Below, piece after piece: positions 1 through 11,717 of a DNA stretch of 64,000 bases. The DNA lies in contig OU744451.1 in NCBI GenBank assembly GCA_916610825.1, positions 15,523,307-15,587,306 on the forward strand, read 5' to 3'. The DNA comes from Haliclystus octoradiatus (taxonomy: Eukaryota; Cnidaria; Staurozoa; Stauromedusae; Haliclystidae). How positions within the stretch are numbered: the stretch's first letter is position 1; every line of letters begins with the position of its first letter. Below the pieces are notes generated by a model. That model worked only from the letters and a program-made list of their open reading frames with translations, had not been told where the DNA came from and made no database searches. Made by a program: the position numbers and the translations under genes.

Positions 1-3000
1 TTCCTATTGTACCGCAGGTGAGCTTTCAATTTAATGAGATTTAGAACGATTGTGATTCAATTATTGTGACAGTTTCAAATTGTGCACAGTCGATGTCAAA
101 GCTAAATGTTCAATTGTTATTCTTCACAGAAGACGTACAGCAAAGAAATATCTTGATCAAGAGGAACATAAACCACTACGTCATAATTCTGGTAAGGGAA
201 AACCACGAGATCTAGTTGAGCTCCATCGCATGACATTCCAAACACCTGGCATCATGAATCATCCCCCTGTTCCATTGGCTGCATTTGAACGTCATTGCAT
301 GCAACTGAAAGAGAATGAAAACATGAAATTTGTGCAAGAATTTGAGGTATTTACAAAGCAAAATTAATTTGATAATACTTTTGAGTTTCCAAGGAACCCA
401 TTTTTTATCTTAGCCTAAATTTTAGACTTCTTTCTATTATTATGCTCTTCATCTTTATATATGAATTTATTGTCGACATTTCCCCCTTCCTTTTAGTCAA
501 TTGATGTGGGACGTACATTTCCATCAGATGCAAGTGTACAGATGTATAACAAATGTAAAAATCGATATCCTAATGTTCTTGCATGTAAGTATTCCCACTG
601 TGCATTGATTTTTTCCTATTGTCACCAAAATTTCACTCAGGTCTCAACTTGGAATTGGATGCAGCTAAGATTTGGTCTTTCATGCGTTTGCGTGTTTTGA
701 TCAAATATCAAGTCAATCGTTATACTGTACTATTTATTGCGGCTGGAGTACTAGGCTACATTTTGCACTCAATATTACTTTTAAAGAATTTTATATCATG
801 ACATCTATAGAGAGACTTCATTTTGTTATATGCCAAGTAAGTTTGTATTTGGTAAGAAAGCACTCTCGCCACGAGTTGTTTGTTCTTGAGATACAAGGAC
901 AAGAAAATGAAATTTACAACATAAAATGAAATTTGAGAAATTTGACAATCTTATTTGAACAGCAGTTTGAGCTTGAAACTTCCAATGAGTTGGAACAAAA
1001 TTATGGGAAAAAAATGTGTGATGTGGAGTCGACATTTCATGTCAAGGGGTTTCAGTGTCTCATTTATCACAGTAAAAATGTAATAGAAGCTTGTTGTGTA
1101 ATTAGAATTGTTCATTTATTTAGATGATCATACACGTGTCATGCTACAGTTCACTGGCGAAATTGGATCAGACTATATTAATGCCAATTTTATTGATGTA
1201 AGTCAGAAAATCTACTACCTTATACTGTATATAAATAAAATGTTTTATAACAAATACCTCTATACAACAACCACCTGCATATAATGGTCACAGCTAATTT
1301 CCAAAATTGTATTTTCTATTGAATCATCCGCGCATAAATTATAAAGATGACTTGCAAATAACAGTTATGTGCTGTTGAGCTCATAGATAGCTGTGATTAA
1401 TAATATTCTCAATAATTTCTTTCTAGGGATATTGTAGAGAGAGATCATACATAGCTACACAAGGTCCATTGTCAAATACTGTGGATGATTTCTGGAGAAC
1501 ATGCTGGGAACAAAACACAGCAAGTATTGTTATGATGACAGAGCTGGAGGAAAGGGGGAGAGTAAGTGGAAATCACTCTAGAGAGACGTTAACGCTTTAT
1601 GATGGTGTTATAGTGCTACTAAGTCAATCATGAATTATTTTTCAGGGTAAATGTGCACAATACTGGCCAAGCAGTGGTTCACAATCATTTGGAAACATCA
1701 AAGTTGGTCTCAAAGAATCTCTTGAATTATGCTATTTTACAATTAGAACATTAGAAGTAGCAATGGTAAGAATCATCACCACAGTATAAAGTTCACCCTA
1801 ACAGTAGAATCTCTATATATTATCAAAATGTCTTACTTTCTTGAAAAGACATACGTTATAGTTGTAATTGATATATATTGTACAATCAGACAGACTGCCA
1901 AATTCAACAGATTGGTTTATTGTTTTGCATATTCATTGCTATTTCCTGTCTGCCTTAGTTTAATATTCTGATAAATTGTGTTTCAGGTTGATAGTAATGA
2001 GATACGGGAAATAAAACATTTTCAATTCACTGCCTGGCCTGAGATTGGTGTTCCACTTGACGAAGGACCATTATTAGCATATATAAGATGTGTTAAATCT
2101 TATAACCCTTGTGATGCAGGACCAATCATTGTTCACTGCAGGTAAGACAACATTCTAATACTGAATTATACACTGTTGATCAAGAAACATTGAAAGCATA
2201 AAAAAAACTGTGCAGTGATTGCTGCAACAGTAATAACTGAACGTACCATGCTTCATCCAGTGTCCATTGTAAAGGCACAAATTTGGACACAATAAATTCA
2301 AACTTCTTTTCAGTGTCAATTCCATAAAAATGAGAACCACAGGCACACATGATATACTGAAGGGCTAACTGTTGCAATCATGGTACATTGAAACCTGCAT
2401 ATAACAACCAGCTGTGAGAGGTAGATGAATTGACAACTATGTGCAGGTGGTCTTTATATACATGGTTGATTCAATAAAAAATGACATTATTATAGACAGG
2501 TGGCTGCTATATAAAGGTGACCGTTATAACAGGTTTGATTGTAACATCGTTTGACGAACAGAAGCCAGACACACGTCCAATCATTGAACGGAAGTAGATG
2601 CTACAAATTTATTTTCAATTAGTACATGTATTCGTATTTTTTACCAGTTGTTTCTAAAAGAAGGTTATCGTAATCGAAAAGATAACTATTGCCCAGATAT
2701 TATTATTAGGATCTGACCTGGACTGCTCACATATAATACATTATATTGTGCTAATATCTGGATTGTTTTTGCATTTTAGTGCTGGTGTTGGTCGCACTGC
2801 TTGTTTCATAGTAATTCATTCAATGCTAGAACGTATTGCACATGATAATACCGTTGATATTTATGGTTATGTAACAATGTTACGATCGCAGAGGAATTTT
2901 ACAATGCAAAGCGAGGTAAGTCAAAAACTTTTTTAAAGTGCAATATAATATATTAGTTTAATCTTTTTCTGAATTAGTGTTTATTCACAATGTAACTATT

Positions 3001-6000
3001 GCAATGCATAGGTTGATTACAATCAAATATGAAACCTTTAATAATTTCAAGTTGATCATTCAAGAAAATGTTTCTTGTACTACCTACACATTTATTTGCT
3101 CCATAGAGTATAATTGTTTATTTTGCTGTTTCATTTTAGGAACAATATGTGTTTGTCCATGATGCTCTACTAGAGGCCATCCATTCAAATACAGAAATCC
3201 AACCCAATCAGCTAGTTCATCACTTCAAGCGTTTAGTAGATTTGAACAACAAATCAACTGATGGACAGTTGCTTGATGATGAATTCACTGTAAGTATTTG
3301 ATTTCATGCATGTTTATCAGACTACAGTACTAGACTTTAATACTTTTTATCTTATTTATCTAGAACTTTGTATTTACCTCTATAATGATAGTGTTTTGAA
3401 ACTTGAATTGCATTCTATCTCTACAGGAAGTTGTGAAACGAAGTATTCCTGACCCTTGTAACTGCCTAACAGCTCAAATCACTGGAAATTTAAACAAGAA
3501 TAGATGTGAAGCAGTCATTCCATGTAAGTTATGATAGTCATTATTTTTGTTCTGTGATTCAATGTGAAATTTTTATTTCCATTTTCATATTTAAATAAGT
3601 TTTCTACTATAACCAGTCCTGACTATCATTCCAGATTGTAATTATTGTTTTCCTTCCAGATGATAACAATCGTGTTTGCTTGGAGCAATTAATCAATCAG
3701 GAAACATCTGATTACATTAATGCAAGTTATATTGATGTAAGTTATCGTTATAATTCACTTTATTACATTGAAATGATTCAGACCCTTATAGTTCTGATAT
3801 TCCATATTTCAATCAGTTTTTTTCAAATATTTTATAAAATCAAGTAAATCAAACATATAAATCGAACGTTAATGATATTTCACACTGTCTCATATAATAT
3901 AAAATATGAGTTATATTTCATACATCCCTAAAGCCGTTAAAAGGGGCACCACTGTTGCATGTTTGTAGGCAACCTTTATCTTGAGAAGAGTGATGTAATT
4001 TCAATAGACAGTATCAACAGACATGTTTAAATTTTTGATTTTTAGGGATATCGCTCTCGGGATGCATATATTGCTGCACAAGGCCCAATAAAAAGCACTG
4101 CCAATGATTTCTGGCGAATGATTGTTGAACAGAATTGTTCTGTTGTGGTCATGTTAACCAAATTAGAGGAACGAGGAAAGGTACATCATTATTTATTTAA
4201 TATTCTTTGAACAATTGTGATTGCTATTGCACATTCGATGGCCATATAAACCTTGGAAGCTATATCATGTAAGCTCATTTTTTCCACAAGCCATACAGAG
4301 CATCCCTGCAAGTCACACATCATCGACACATGCATATTACAAACGGATTTGGTAACTTGAACATTGAGAAACATAAATAGTGATAATAAGTGAATATTAT
4401 ATTGAACTACAAGGGCTTGACCATCATGACGCGCAATTTTGCCATGACCAATGAAAATCTTGAAAAAAAAGTATGTGAAACTTGAACATCATTCAACGTA
4501 CACAAGGCAATCAGTAGAACCACATTTTCCCGTTGTAGCGAGGGAATCAACCCTAAATGGACTCCTCCCTCTGTATGGCTACGGAATATTATTTGATATT
4601 ATACTACTTTATCTATTTAAACCTTTTTCCCTTGTTGAATCCATCAATGCATCATTTAGTGGAGCGTGTGCATTGAAATTGTTAAACCTACTGATTGTAC
4701 TTTTTAGGAACATTGTTTCAAGTACTGGCCAACTGATAAAACTGTTCATTATCATTTCTATGTTATTGAACCTGTATCTGAAGTAAGACATGAACATTTT
4801 GTTGTCAGAGAGTTCAAAGTTAAAGATGCCAGAGTAAGTTAACAGATATCTGTATTATATTGAATATCTGCTGGACGACCCAAAGTTCCAAGCATCCATT
4901 TAGCGTGCTATCTTACTATCTAAATGATTCACTACCTCATCTACTATAGCGGCCAACTGCGAAACATTTTCTGATGATGAGCTGTAATTATTGAACTGCA
5001 GTGACAGACATCATGTAGAGGCTTTCACAAATTTCAAATTCCCAAAGGCCGGTCGCACTACTACAAGCATCAGTCTTCAATTACTTGCTTTGTTTACTTG
5101 ATTGAAATTGAGGAGCATACGTTTGTTACACTAACACACTTTCTGTCATGCTATATCAATTTCAGTATTTCACAGTGCCGCCAAAATAGTAACTGTTTTC
5201 TTTTTGGGTGTATATTCTATAGATGCTCGTATTATATATAACGTATTATTATAATTATTGTTACTACTATTATGTTGTTAAAGGGGCAAATGACCGGTGG
5301 ACTCTACGCGCTTGAAGTCACATGCATGTTTGTCGTTTGTATTGTTTCTGTACCTGAAACCTCTTGAAACCATGCTGAAACCTCAAATTTGAAGCCATGC
5401 GGAAGCCATGACTGACATTGATCGTTGAATTTACACTAAGCTTAATTTAAGTTGAGCTGGTAGCTACCGCAAGTCAATGCTGCTTCTTTAAATGTATATA
5501 TGTCTTTTCTAGGATGGCAGTATGAATATTGTTCGTCAATTCCATTATTTAAATTGGCCTAAAGGTGGCGCTCCTACATCATCGAGTGGTGTAATTGAAT
5601 TAATCGGTCAAGTGCAAGAAGCACATAATCAACTTTGCAGTGGAGGACCAATCGTTGTACATAGCAAGTAAGTACTTTGTTTCATTAATCATTAATCTCA
5701 TATCAGTATATCTCACCATTTATCAAATTTTCGAGAAATACAATGCCTTGATTATCATTGCACTCCGATGCTATTGCTTTTGCCAAATTTCTGCAATACA
5801 TAAACAAAGGATAGGCAAGCGAATTCAGAAGAAAATTCAGAGTTTTATGATTTATGGACCAATTTTCAAAATCTAATTTAATTTTATAATTTGAGATATG
5901 CTAAATATGCTAAGATATTCTAGGATTCTAGAAGACTCTTTTTGATGGACAAAGGTCAGAACTTTAAGTTTGGAAGTTCTGTGATGGGTTACTGACCCCT

Positions 6001-6387
6001 TTTTCTTTATAAGTATTTCAGGGGATTGCATGTCATTGTCCCTGCCCCATTTATTCACCTTGGTATGCTTCGGGATACTAACATTTGCTTGCTTTACTGC
6101 ATAATATGTTTTACTTTCTTTTCGAGTTTTCTTTTACCTTGATTAGATTTTTAGAACTTACTGTGATTATTTGTTTCTTTTTCAGTACTGGTGCTGGTCG
6201 TACTGGCGTTTTTATAGGTTTGAGCATCGCACTAGAAAGATTAAGAGTTGAAAATAAAGTAGATTTATGTCAAATGGTCAAATCTTTAAGGCGACAAAGA
6301 CCATTTATGGTGCAAACGATAGAACAATATCAATTTTGTTATCAAGCACTTGTTGACTTTTTACGAAGTTTTGATTACGTCGTATGA
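1..6387 (+). CDS. LAR-like (R2A-type) receptor protein tyrosine phosphatase, cytoplasmic half, 15 exons, 5' partial
   Basis: Exons by GT/AG sites and phase: 1-17, 130-346, 497-584, 1124-1197, 1427-1561, 1646-1765, 1987-2141, 2780-2915, 3140-3289, 3427-3523, 3660-3736, 4046-4180, 4708-4833, 5513-5667, 6186-6387 (stop TGA 6385-6387). They sum to 1884 nt, one open frame of 627 codons, which strongly supports the model. It starts at the cytoplasmic edge of the membrane segment (FLLYRRRR), runs through a juxtamembrane stretch with the LAR-like FQTPG and HPPVPL motifs, then two tandem PTP domains. D1 (about 60-345) has KNRY (99-102), WPE (234-236) and HCSAGVGRT (Cys268). D2 (about 350-627) has KNRC (388-391), WPK (524-526) and HSNTGAGRT (Ser560 at the Cys position). 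The C-terminus (LRSFDYVV) resembles the LAR end. Known for the family: dephosphorylates phosphotyrosine at the plasma membrane in neuronal and adhesion signalling, mostly through D1. The ectodomain (Ig/FnIII expected) lies upstream of the window. A divergent R2A member is more likely than another RPTP class. Confidence 0.93.
1987..2915 (+). other. PTP D1 active-site exons: WPE loop and HC(X)5R signature
   Basis: Exon 1987-2141 encodes the acid loop and ends inside the signature motif; exon 2780-2915 completes it. GAG at 2041-2043 gives Glu where active PTPs have Asp (WPD). The nucleophile codon TGC is at 2137-2139. The Q-loop glutamines follow in the next exons (MQSE, then EQY). In known RPTPs WPE is usual in inactive D2 domains, so finding it in D1 with an intact Cys and Arg predicts lowered turnover. 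That is inference from the family. Confidence 0.9.
5300..5462 (+). repeat. Dispersed repeat, copy 1 (in RPTP intron)
   Basis: This intronic stretch matches 24415-24575 on the opposite strand. Shared blocks include the GAAACCATGCTGAAAC region, the TTTGTCGT block and the AAGCTTAATT region before GTTGAGCT. No coding capacity is seen. It is probably an old short interspersed or non-autonomous element. Confidence 0.65.
5513..6387 (+). other. PTP D2 pseudo-active site: Ser replaces catalytic Cys, WPK replaces WPD
   Basis: Exon 5513-5667 carries WPK (AAA at 5561-5563) and AGC (Ser) at 5663-5665, where D1 has TGC. The motif continues over the intron into 6186 as HSNTGAGRTG. The signature Arg and the Q-loop glutamines (VQT, EQY) remain. 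The pTyr-loop Tyr is also replaced (KNRC, exon 3427-3523). By family knowledge D2 cannot form the thiophosphate intermediate and would act as a binding or regulatory module. Confidence 0.9.
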
Positions 6388-7780
6388 TCGGATGAACAAT
6401 CAACTTATTATAACCAATCAGCGTCGAAGAATCAATATTTCGAATATTATTATATGCATCACAATGGCCAAGCCACAAAACATGAATGCAGTTTTCAAAC
6501 TCATATAGTTTATAAAGGATAAAGATTTTATTTGGTGTTAAATATCACATATAATGATGGTAGAATCAACAAACGCAAACGATGAATTCCCTTTTAAATA
6601 TACGAAACATTAATATTCTTTATCAAGTTTGAAAACATCAACGCTACATACATCACCCTTTCAAGAGGACCAAGGGGGAAATTACGTTTTATTGGAAAAC
6701 TTTTGCGTTTTATTTCAACAGGAAGAAAATAAAAGATTTATATCATTATTATATATTTTATTATCAACATTTTAAGAAGTGCTTTGCACTCTATTTGGAA
6801 ATGAAGTTCGTTAAAAATTGAAACATAGTGGTTCATTTATTTTACCTTGTAAAGGTTCATTTTTTTATTATCATCACAGAATCAAAATGTGTTTATCAAA
6901 ATATTTTATCTCTCTCATCGGTTCTATTTTCGTCATGTTAAGTTTAAACTCTTATCTTGTACTGTTAGAGCTGCTCTCTACTAAAATATTTTATATACAT
7001 TATATATGTTCCTTATATAGGAATTATATCAAAGCCTCTTTCTACTTGATTGTAAATATTATTTCAAATATTCTATTTTTGGAAATGAATGATTTTGTAC
7101 TTAAATCAAATACGAGTTTATATTTGTTGTTGCTTTTTTAGTCACTCATCACTTTTGAGAGTACAGTGTTCATACTCAAACATAATTGTTCCCTAAAACA
7201 ATGACAATGTACTGTAATGAAGAAACATCTACGTTTGAAATGAACTTGAAATATACATGTCCTAGGACTTGGAGACTTCAAATATATATATGTGCACTTT
7301 AATAGTGAGATTTGAAATCTGTTCAGCGTATGCAAATTATTGCAACGCATCTCGAGGGGGTAACTCAAGCTCTTCATGGACGGGGGTGCCACGTTGGAAA
7401 AAAGTGACGTACCTACAAAGTTAAACAAAAATCCGGTAATGCTTTCGTTTCTTCTGTGATTTTCAATTGGGCCAACTATGCTGGTCCTGTTGGTCAACAA
7501 AGGTTGACAGGAATGCTCTATAAGTGGTCCAGAAATTGACCAATGACGTCTCAACACCGTTGGATGGTAGCTACTCTATCCTCAATTAATTTAATACTGT
7601 CATATTTGTACAACATGATAGAAAGCATGATAAAAATAACAAGCAAAACTTCATTACAACAATCAGAACGCATCTCATGTACCTAAAAGATTTTGTTAAT
7701 GAGGATTAGATACAAGATGAGAAGTTCATACAAGATGTTAAGAGAAAAACAGGATATGAATTTGAAGAGTTAATTAATGA

Positions 7781-7894
7781 TCAATTAGCACAGGAGAACA
7801 GGTTGGCCAAGAAAATGAAAATAAAACAAGAAGATATAACCGCAAAGTAGATATGTACCATGGAAAGACGTTTAGAATCACACACAAGAGGAGA
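7781..7894 (+). pseudogene. Left part of SWIM-gene remnant split by hAT insertion
   Basis: An open frame of 38 codons (begins after a TGA at 7778-7780) runs into the left target duplication. The same frame resumes right of the transposon at 12511 and leads into the SWIM finger. It is rich in Lys/Arg (KTRRYNRK, THKRR). An acceptor AG (CAATTAG, ends 7789) could mean it is an exon start. That it belongs to the SWIM gene is inferred from phase continuity. Confidence 0.4.
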
Positions 7895-7896
7895 CA
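7889..7896. repeat. hAT target site duplication, left
   Basis: AGGAGACA. It pairs with AGGAGATA at 12511-12518. The length is the 8 bp typical of hAT elements. Confidence 0.75.
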
Positions 7897-8343
7897 TAGG
7901 CGTAGGGGCATGCTTCCAACTGGGGGGGGGGGGGGGCAGAAATAGTTTGCCCGAAAAATTTTCCAGGAAATTCCAAATCAAAATAATTTGTTTCAATGCA
8001 AAACTTCAAACACGTTAATGGTACTTATAAGGTGGTATTTTATCGATGCGGTACTGAATTTTTGGTGTTTTCTTATTACGGAATGGTACTGATAGTAATA
8101 TCGGTTAGTACTCTTATACTATTAGTACTATTATTGTATTCTGATGAATGAACCACTACTTATGCAAAACAAAAAACTTAAGTCAAAACAGAGATATTTC
8201 AAAAATTTATAGCTGTGAAATTGCATTCCTAATCCTAACCACTATAAATTCCAATCTAAACGAAATATTGTTACGTATTATACACATAATTATAATTTCA
8301 AGAGGCAAACTCATGCTCAGCAAGGTATAAGTAATGACTCGAA

Positions 8344-8511
8344 GATTACGAGCCCAGTCCGTCATTCTAAGTTTCGCGCAAATGCGCTCATCAGACGGTT
8401 TATTCATAATGAGAAATATATGTGTCTTGGCAAGTATATTTCTTAGTATGAATAAACCGTCTAAAGAGCGCATTTAAGCGAAACTCAGATTAACGGACAA
8501 AACTCGTAATC
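8344..8511. repeat. Foldback (MITE-like) repeat inside the hAT element
   Basis: Arms of about 75 nt: GATTACGAG, GTCCGT, TTTCGC, GCGCTC and CGGTTTATTCATA on the left recur inverted on the right (TATGAATAAACCG, GAGCGC, GCGAAA, ACGGAC, CTCGTAATC), with a loop of roughly 20 nt. It lies 3' of the transposase stop. It is either part of the element or a nested insertion. Confidence 0.75.
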
Positions 8512-8596
8512 TGTGGGTTAATATCATTATATGTATATATATATTGAGAACTGCAAATAATAATTACAATAGTAATATATTTTTAAAATCCGAATT

Positions 8597-11500
8597 TTAA
8601 AATAAGTAATCATCTCGTCCATTCCTTCTCCCAAATATATCAATAATATCATCCATACAATTTTCTGCAATGTCATTGGCAAAAGTTCTTTCTATATTGA
8701 TCACAGCGACATTGTTCAATCTAACTTGTCCCATGGTACTTCTAAGATATGATTTTATTCTTCTGAGACTGCTGAATGATCTTTCTGCTGTGCAAGATGT
8801 CGCAGGTATAGTTGCCAGTATTTGCGCAGCTTTGTAAAAAATTGGAAGTACAATATCTTGTCCAGCATCATACATATCTTGTACAATTTTTGAACCAGTA
8901 ATCAACCCACTGTTTTCATTTCCATCCATTAAAGCATAATTGGTATTGATATTTTTTTCTGAATTCAGAAGATCTCTATCTAGACCGTAGTGGCTACAGA
9001 CTGCGTCAAAACTTTTCTCCTGCGGCTCCTCGTTAAAAATAACATCACCAAGGGAACATAGAATGTTTTGATCGTTGCTACTAAATCTTGATTCGAGCTC
9101 CGATACAGCACGAGACATACTTGGATAGAATGTTTCAATTCGATGGTAATCTTTTGGTGATTCATAGATCAAGGCATCAGAGACAGAAGAAGACTCTCCA
9201 ACCAATACTTGCGACCGTCGAGAAGGCTGTTTAGTCCTCGGCAATCTAGCAGCTTTAACAGAAAACTCAGTGCCTTCAAGCTTTTCCATCATTATTGTAG
9301 TCAGATTTTCTGCAGTTTTCCATACAAGATTAAAAGAATCTTCTGTTCTGCATTTTTTTAATGTCATTATGGTCGCGTCAGCTGTATTCTTGGCAGTGAT
9401 GACATCTACCCTCTTCCCTTGCAGAAATTGGCTAAGGCTGCTTGTGTTTGATAAAATAACTTTCAGGGTGATAAGGCCAATTACAAAATTAAAATCACTT
9501 ATTGCCGTGAGCAAGCAACGACTTTCTGAATATATCTTGCAATCCTTGTCATTTGTCAGTACAAGCAGTGCTTGGATAATGTTTGGCAGTTGCCCAATTA
9601 CTGCCCGGACTGCTTCCCATCTACATGTCCATCGTGTGACGCTCTGAGATTTTAGAGTGTGGCACAAAACTTGTCCCTCCATGCTTTTGCTGTTGAAGAG
9701 GGCGTGTCTCTTTGGGATTGCCTCGAGGAAGTTATAAATTGTTTGCACTGTTCCTAGTGCATTTCTCAGTGGCTTGATATCAATTAAAACATCTTGGACA
9801 GCAAGATTAAGCAGATGCCCATAACAGTGAACATACACAGCTAAAGGCGAACTTTCCTTTAATCTTGTCGATAGGCCTTTGTGGATTCCACTCATGCTAG
9901 CTGCACCATCAAAGCACTTTCCTACTACATCTTTCATATCCAAGGACAATCTTATAAATACATCTTTAACAATTTTGTACAACGTTTCACCCTCAGTTGA
10001 GGATGTACTGTAGAATCCAAGAAAAGATTCTTTTGTGTGGCCATTGAAGACATATCTCAAGCAAATTGATACCTGTTCTATTCTGCTTATGTCGGATGTT
10101 TCATCTACAATGATTGACGTTGATTTGCTATCTCTTGCTTCGCTAGAAATCTTTTTCACAACCAAATCGGCTATGATTTGGAGCAATTCATTCTGTATGT
10201 CAGGGGATGTCCATTGTGCATGCGCATTTAGTTGGGTCTTTAACTTTTGCGACAGCCATGAGATGTCCTTACATCGCAAATGCAAAAGCTCTAAAAAATT
10301 CCCCCTATTAATATCCGATACAGAGTCTAAATTTTCTCTCTCTTCTGCGTGACCTCTTTGTGCAATATTTTGCTGTGCTGTAAAGAGAAGACATTCAATT
10401 ATGATCTTCAAATAACTTCGATTTTTAGCTACTTTCTCACGATGTGATTCATTTAGCTTCTGCAAAATTGATGTTTTATTTTTTTGCAATGACACATATC
10501 CCATCCATTTCGCCATTGCCAGCTGGTGATTTCTGCTTTTTGCGTGCTTCTTAAGTCGCTCAGGTTTCTTCCAGTTGTCATATTCAAACGAGTCATCCCC
10601 CATAAACTTTTTGCATGCAAAGCACTGAAATTTCTTGTTCTCGCTCTTATAGGTAAGCCAAGAATATAATCTGTACAATTCATTGCTAAAATCTCTTGTA
10701 TAAGTTTCTTTCGAATATATCTTTGGGTTATATTGGTTTTGCAATGGTTGAAACGGTGACGAAAAGTAATCATCTGACTGTACAGCTTTAGTTTTAGCAC
10801 TGTCATTAACTTGCGATACAAAACGATCTTTACTGGGATTAACATCGGAAGATGTATCCTCTTTGCAATTCATATCATCGTCTGATTCACTGGTAGAAAT
10901 ATTTGATACTGAACCTTCCACATCTAGAAACAATATCACAGTTATATTATAGCACTTACTATTTTAATTGGGATAATGATATTCAATGTTCCCTATATAT
11001 ATGTGCTGTAATACTTTGCTTAATAGATAGTGCTCAATGCTATGTAGCAGAGCGTGCCATAGTATTGAAAATAGTCAGATCATTAGGCAATCTATTAATG
11101 TGCTATCATGTATAAACTTATTTATTGCAATACCTTCAGATGTTCTATGAACATAACTATCCCCGTCACTTAATAAGCGAGATTATTGCATAGGAGAAAT
11201 GATTGCATAAAGATGTATTTCACAATAATAAGTTATTGGCTTGCTACCCCTATACTGTGCAAAACGAAACTGAAAAGCCGTTTAATAGCTTATTCGTTAG
11301 CAAAAGCCAGAAATCAAAACATATCAGCATTTTTAAGGGGAATAGTATTGCCAGTGGAAAGTTGGAAACACTATTAAACTAAACAAAGTATTTTAATTTA
11401 AATGTAAACCAATTGAACAATCAATCAACGTACGTACCTGTTTCCATATGTGATTCTTCAGGTGCTTCATTATCATTTGAGCAAGCAGTGGATATTATTT

Positions 11501-11717
11501 CTTCTGTTGCTGAATTACCTGTTCCTGGAGAAGTTGCTTTATTACAAAAAATTCCGCTAAGCAAAGTTTGATTACTTTCTACCACAACCGTAAACTTAAC
11601 AGTGCATTCAGGATGTTGTTTAGCATGTTTATCTTGATAGTCAGAATCAATCTCCTTCGAACATTTATTACATTTGACGCGTTGTCGATATGCTCTTTTT
11701 CGAGGTCTTGTCGACAT
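8597..11717 (-). CDS. hAT transposase with TTF-type zinc finger (ZMYM1-like), two exons
   Basis: Exon 1 is 11438-11717 (start ATG), ending ACAG/GTACGTACG. Exon 2 is 8597-10923, after acceptor TTTCTAG. Phases fit (G+AT) to give an 868-residue frame without stops. Exon 1 holds a small Cys/His finger (CNKCS...HAKQH, about 16-35). Exon 2 holds a TTF/BED-like finger (C194, C197, H220, H226), then the hAT catalytic core with VDETSD (about 367) and CFDGAASMSG (about 431), and a C-terminal hAT dimerisation block (TAERSFSSLRRIKSY, about 800-815). The length suits the family. It cuts and pastes the element by binding the terminal repeats in the nucleus. Encoded on the minus strand of 7897-12510, intact as read; activity is inferred, not shown. 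Confidence 0.92.

Larger units (their letters stand above)
6388..7896 (+). other. 3' UTR of the phosphatase, then intergenic DNA
   Basis: A candidate polyadenylation signal AATAAA lies at 6728-6733, about 340 nt after the stop. The rest is AT-rich with no gene I can support. Short open stretches at 7138-7557 look like chance or old repeat. At 7781-7888 there is a short open frame (38 codons with the following TSD) in phase with the SWIM fragment across the hAT insertion. Confidence 0.5.

Noticed and set aside
4189-4797. Frames in and around the RPTP exon at 4708-4833
   Set aside because: They read through introns in the wrong phase; the spliced model explains the region.
7138-7557. 139-codon minus-strand frame
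   Set aside because: No motif or composition bias like a protein; perhaps an old repeat.
8980-10845. Overlapping frames on both strands inside 8597-10939
   Set aside because: They are shadows of the hAT transposase, which has clear domains.
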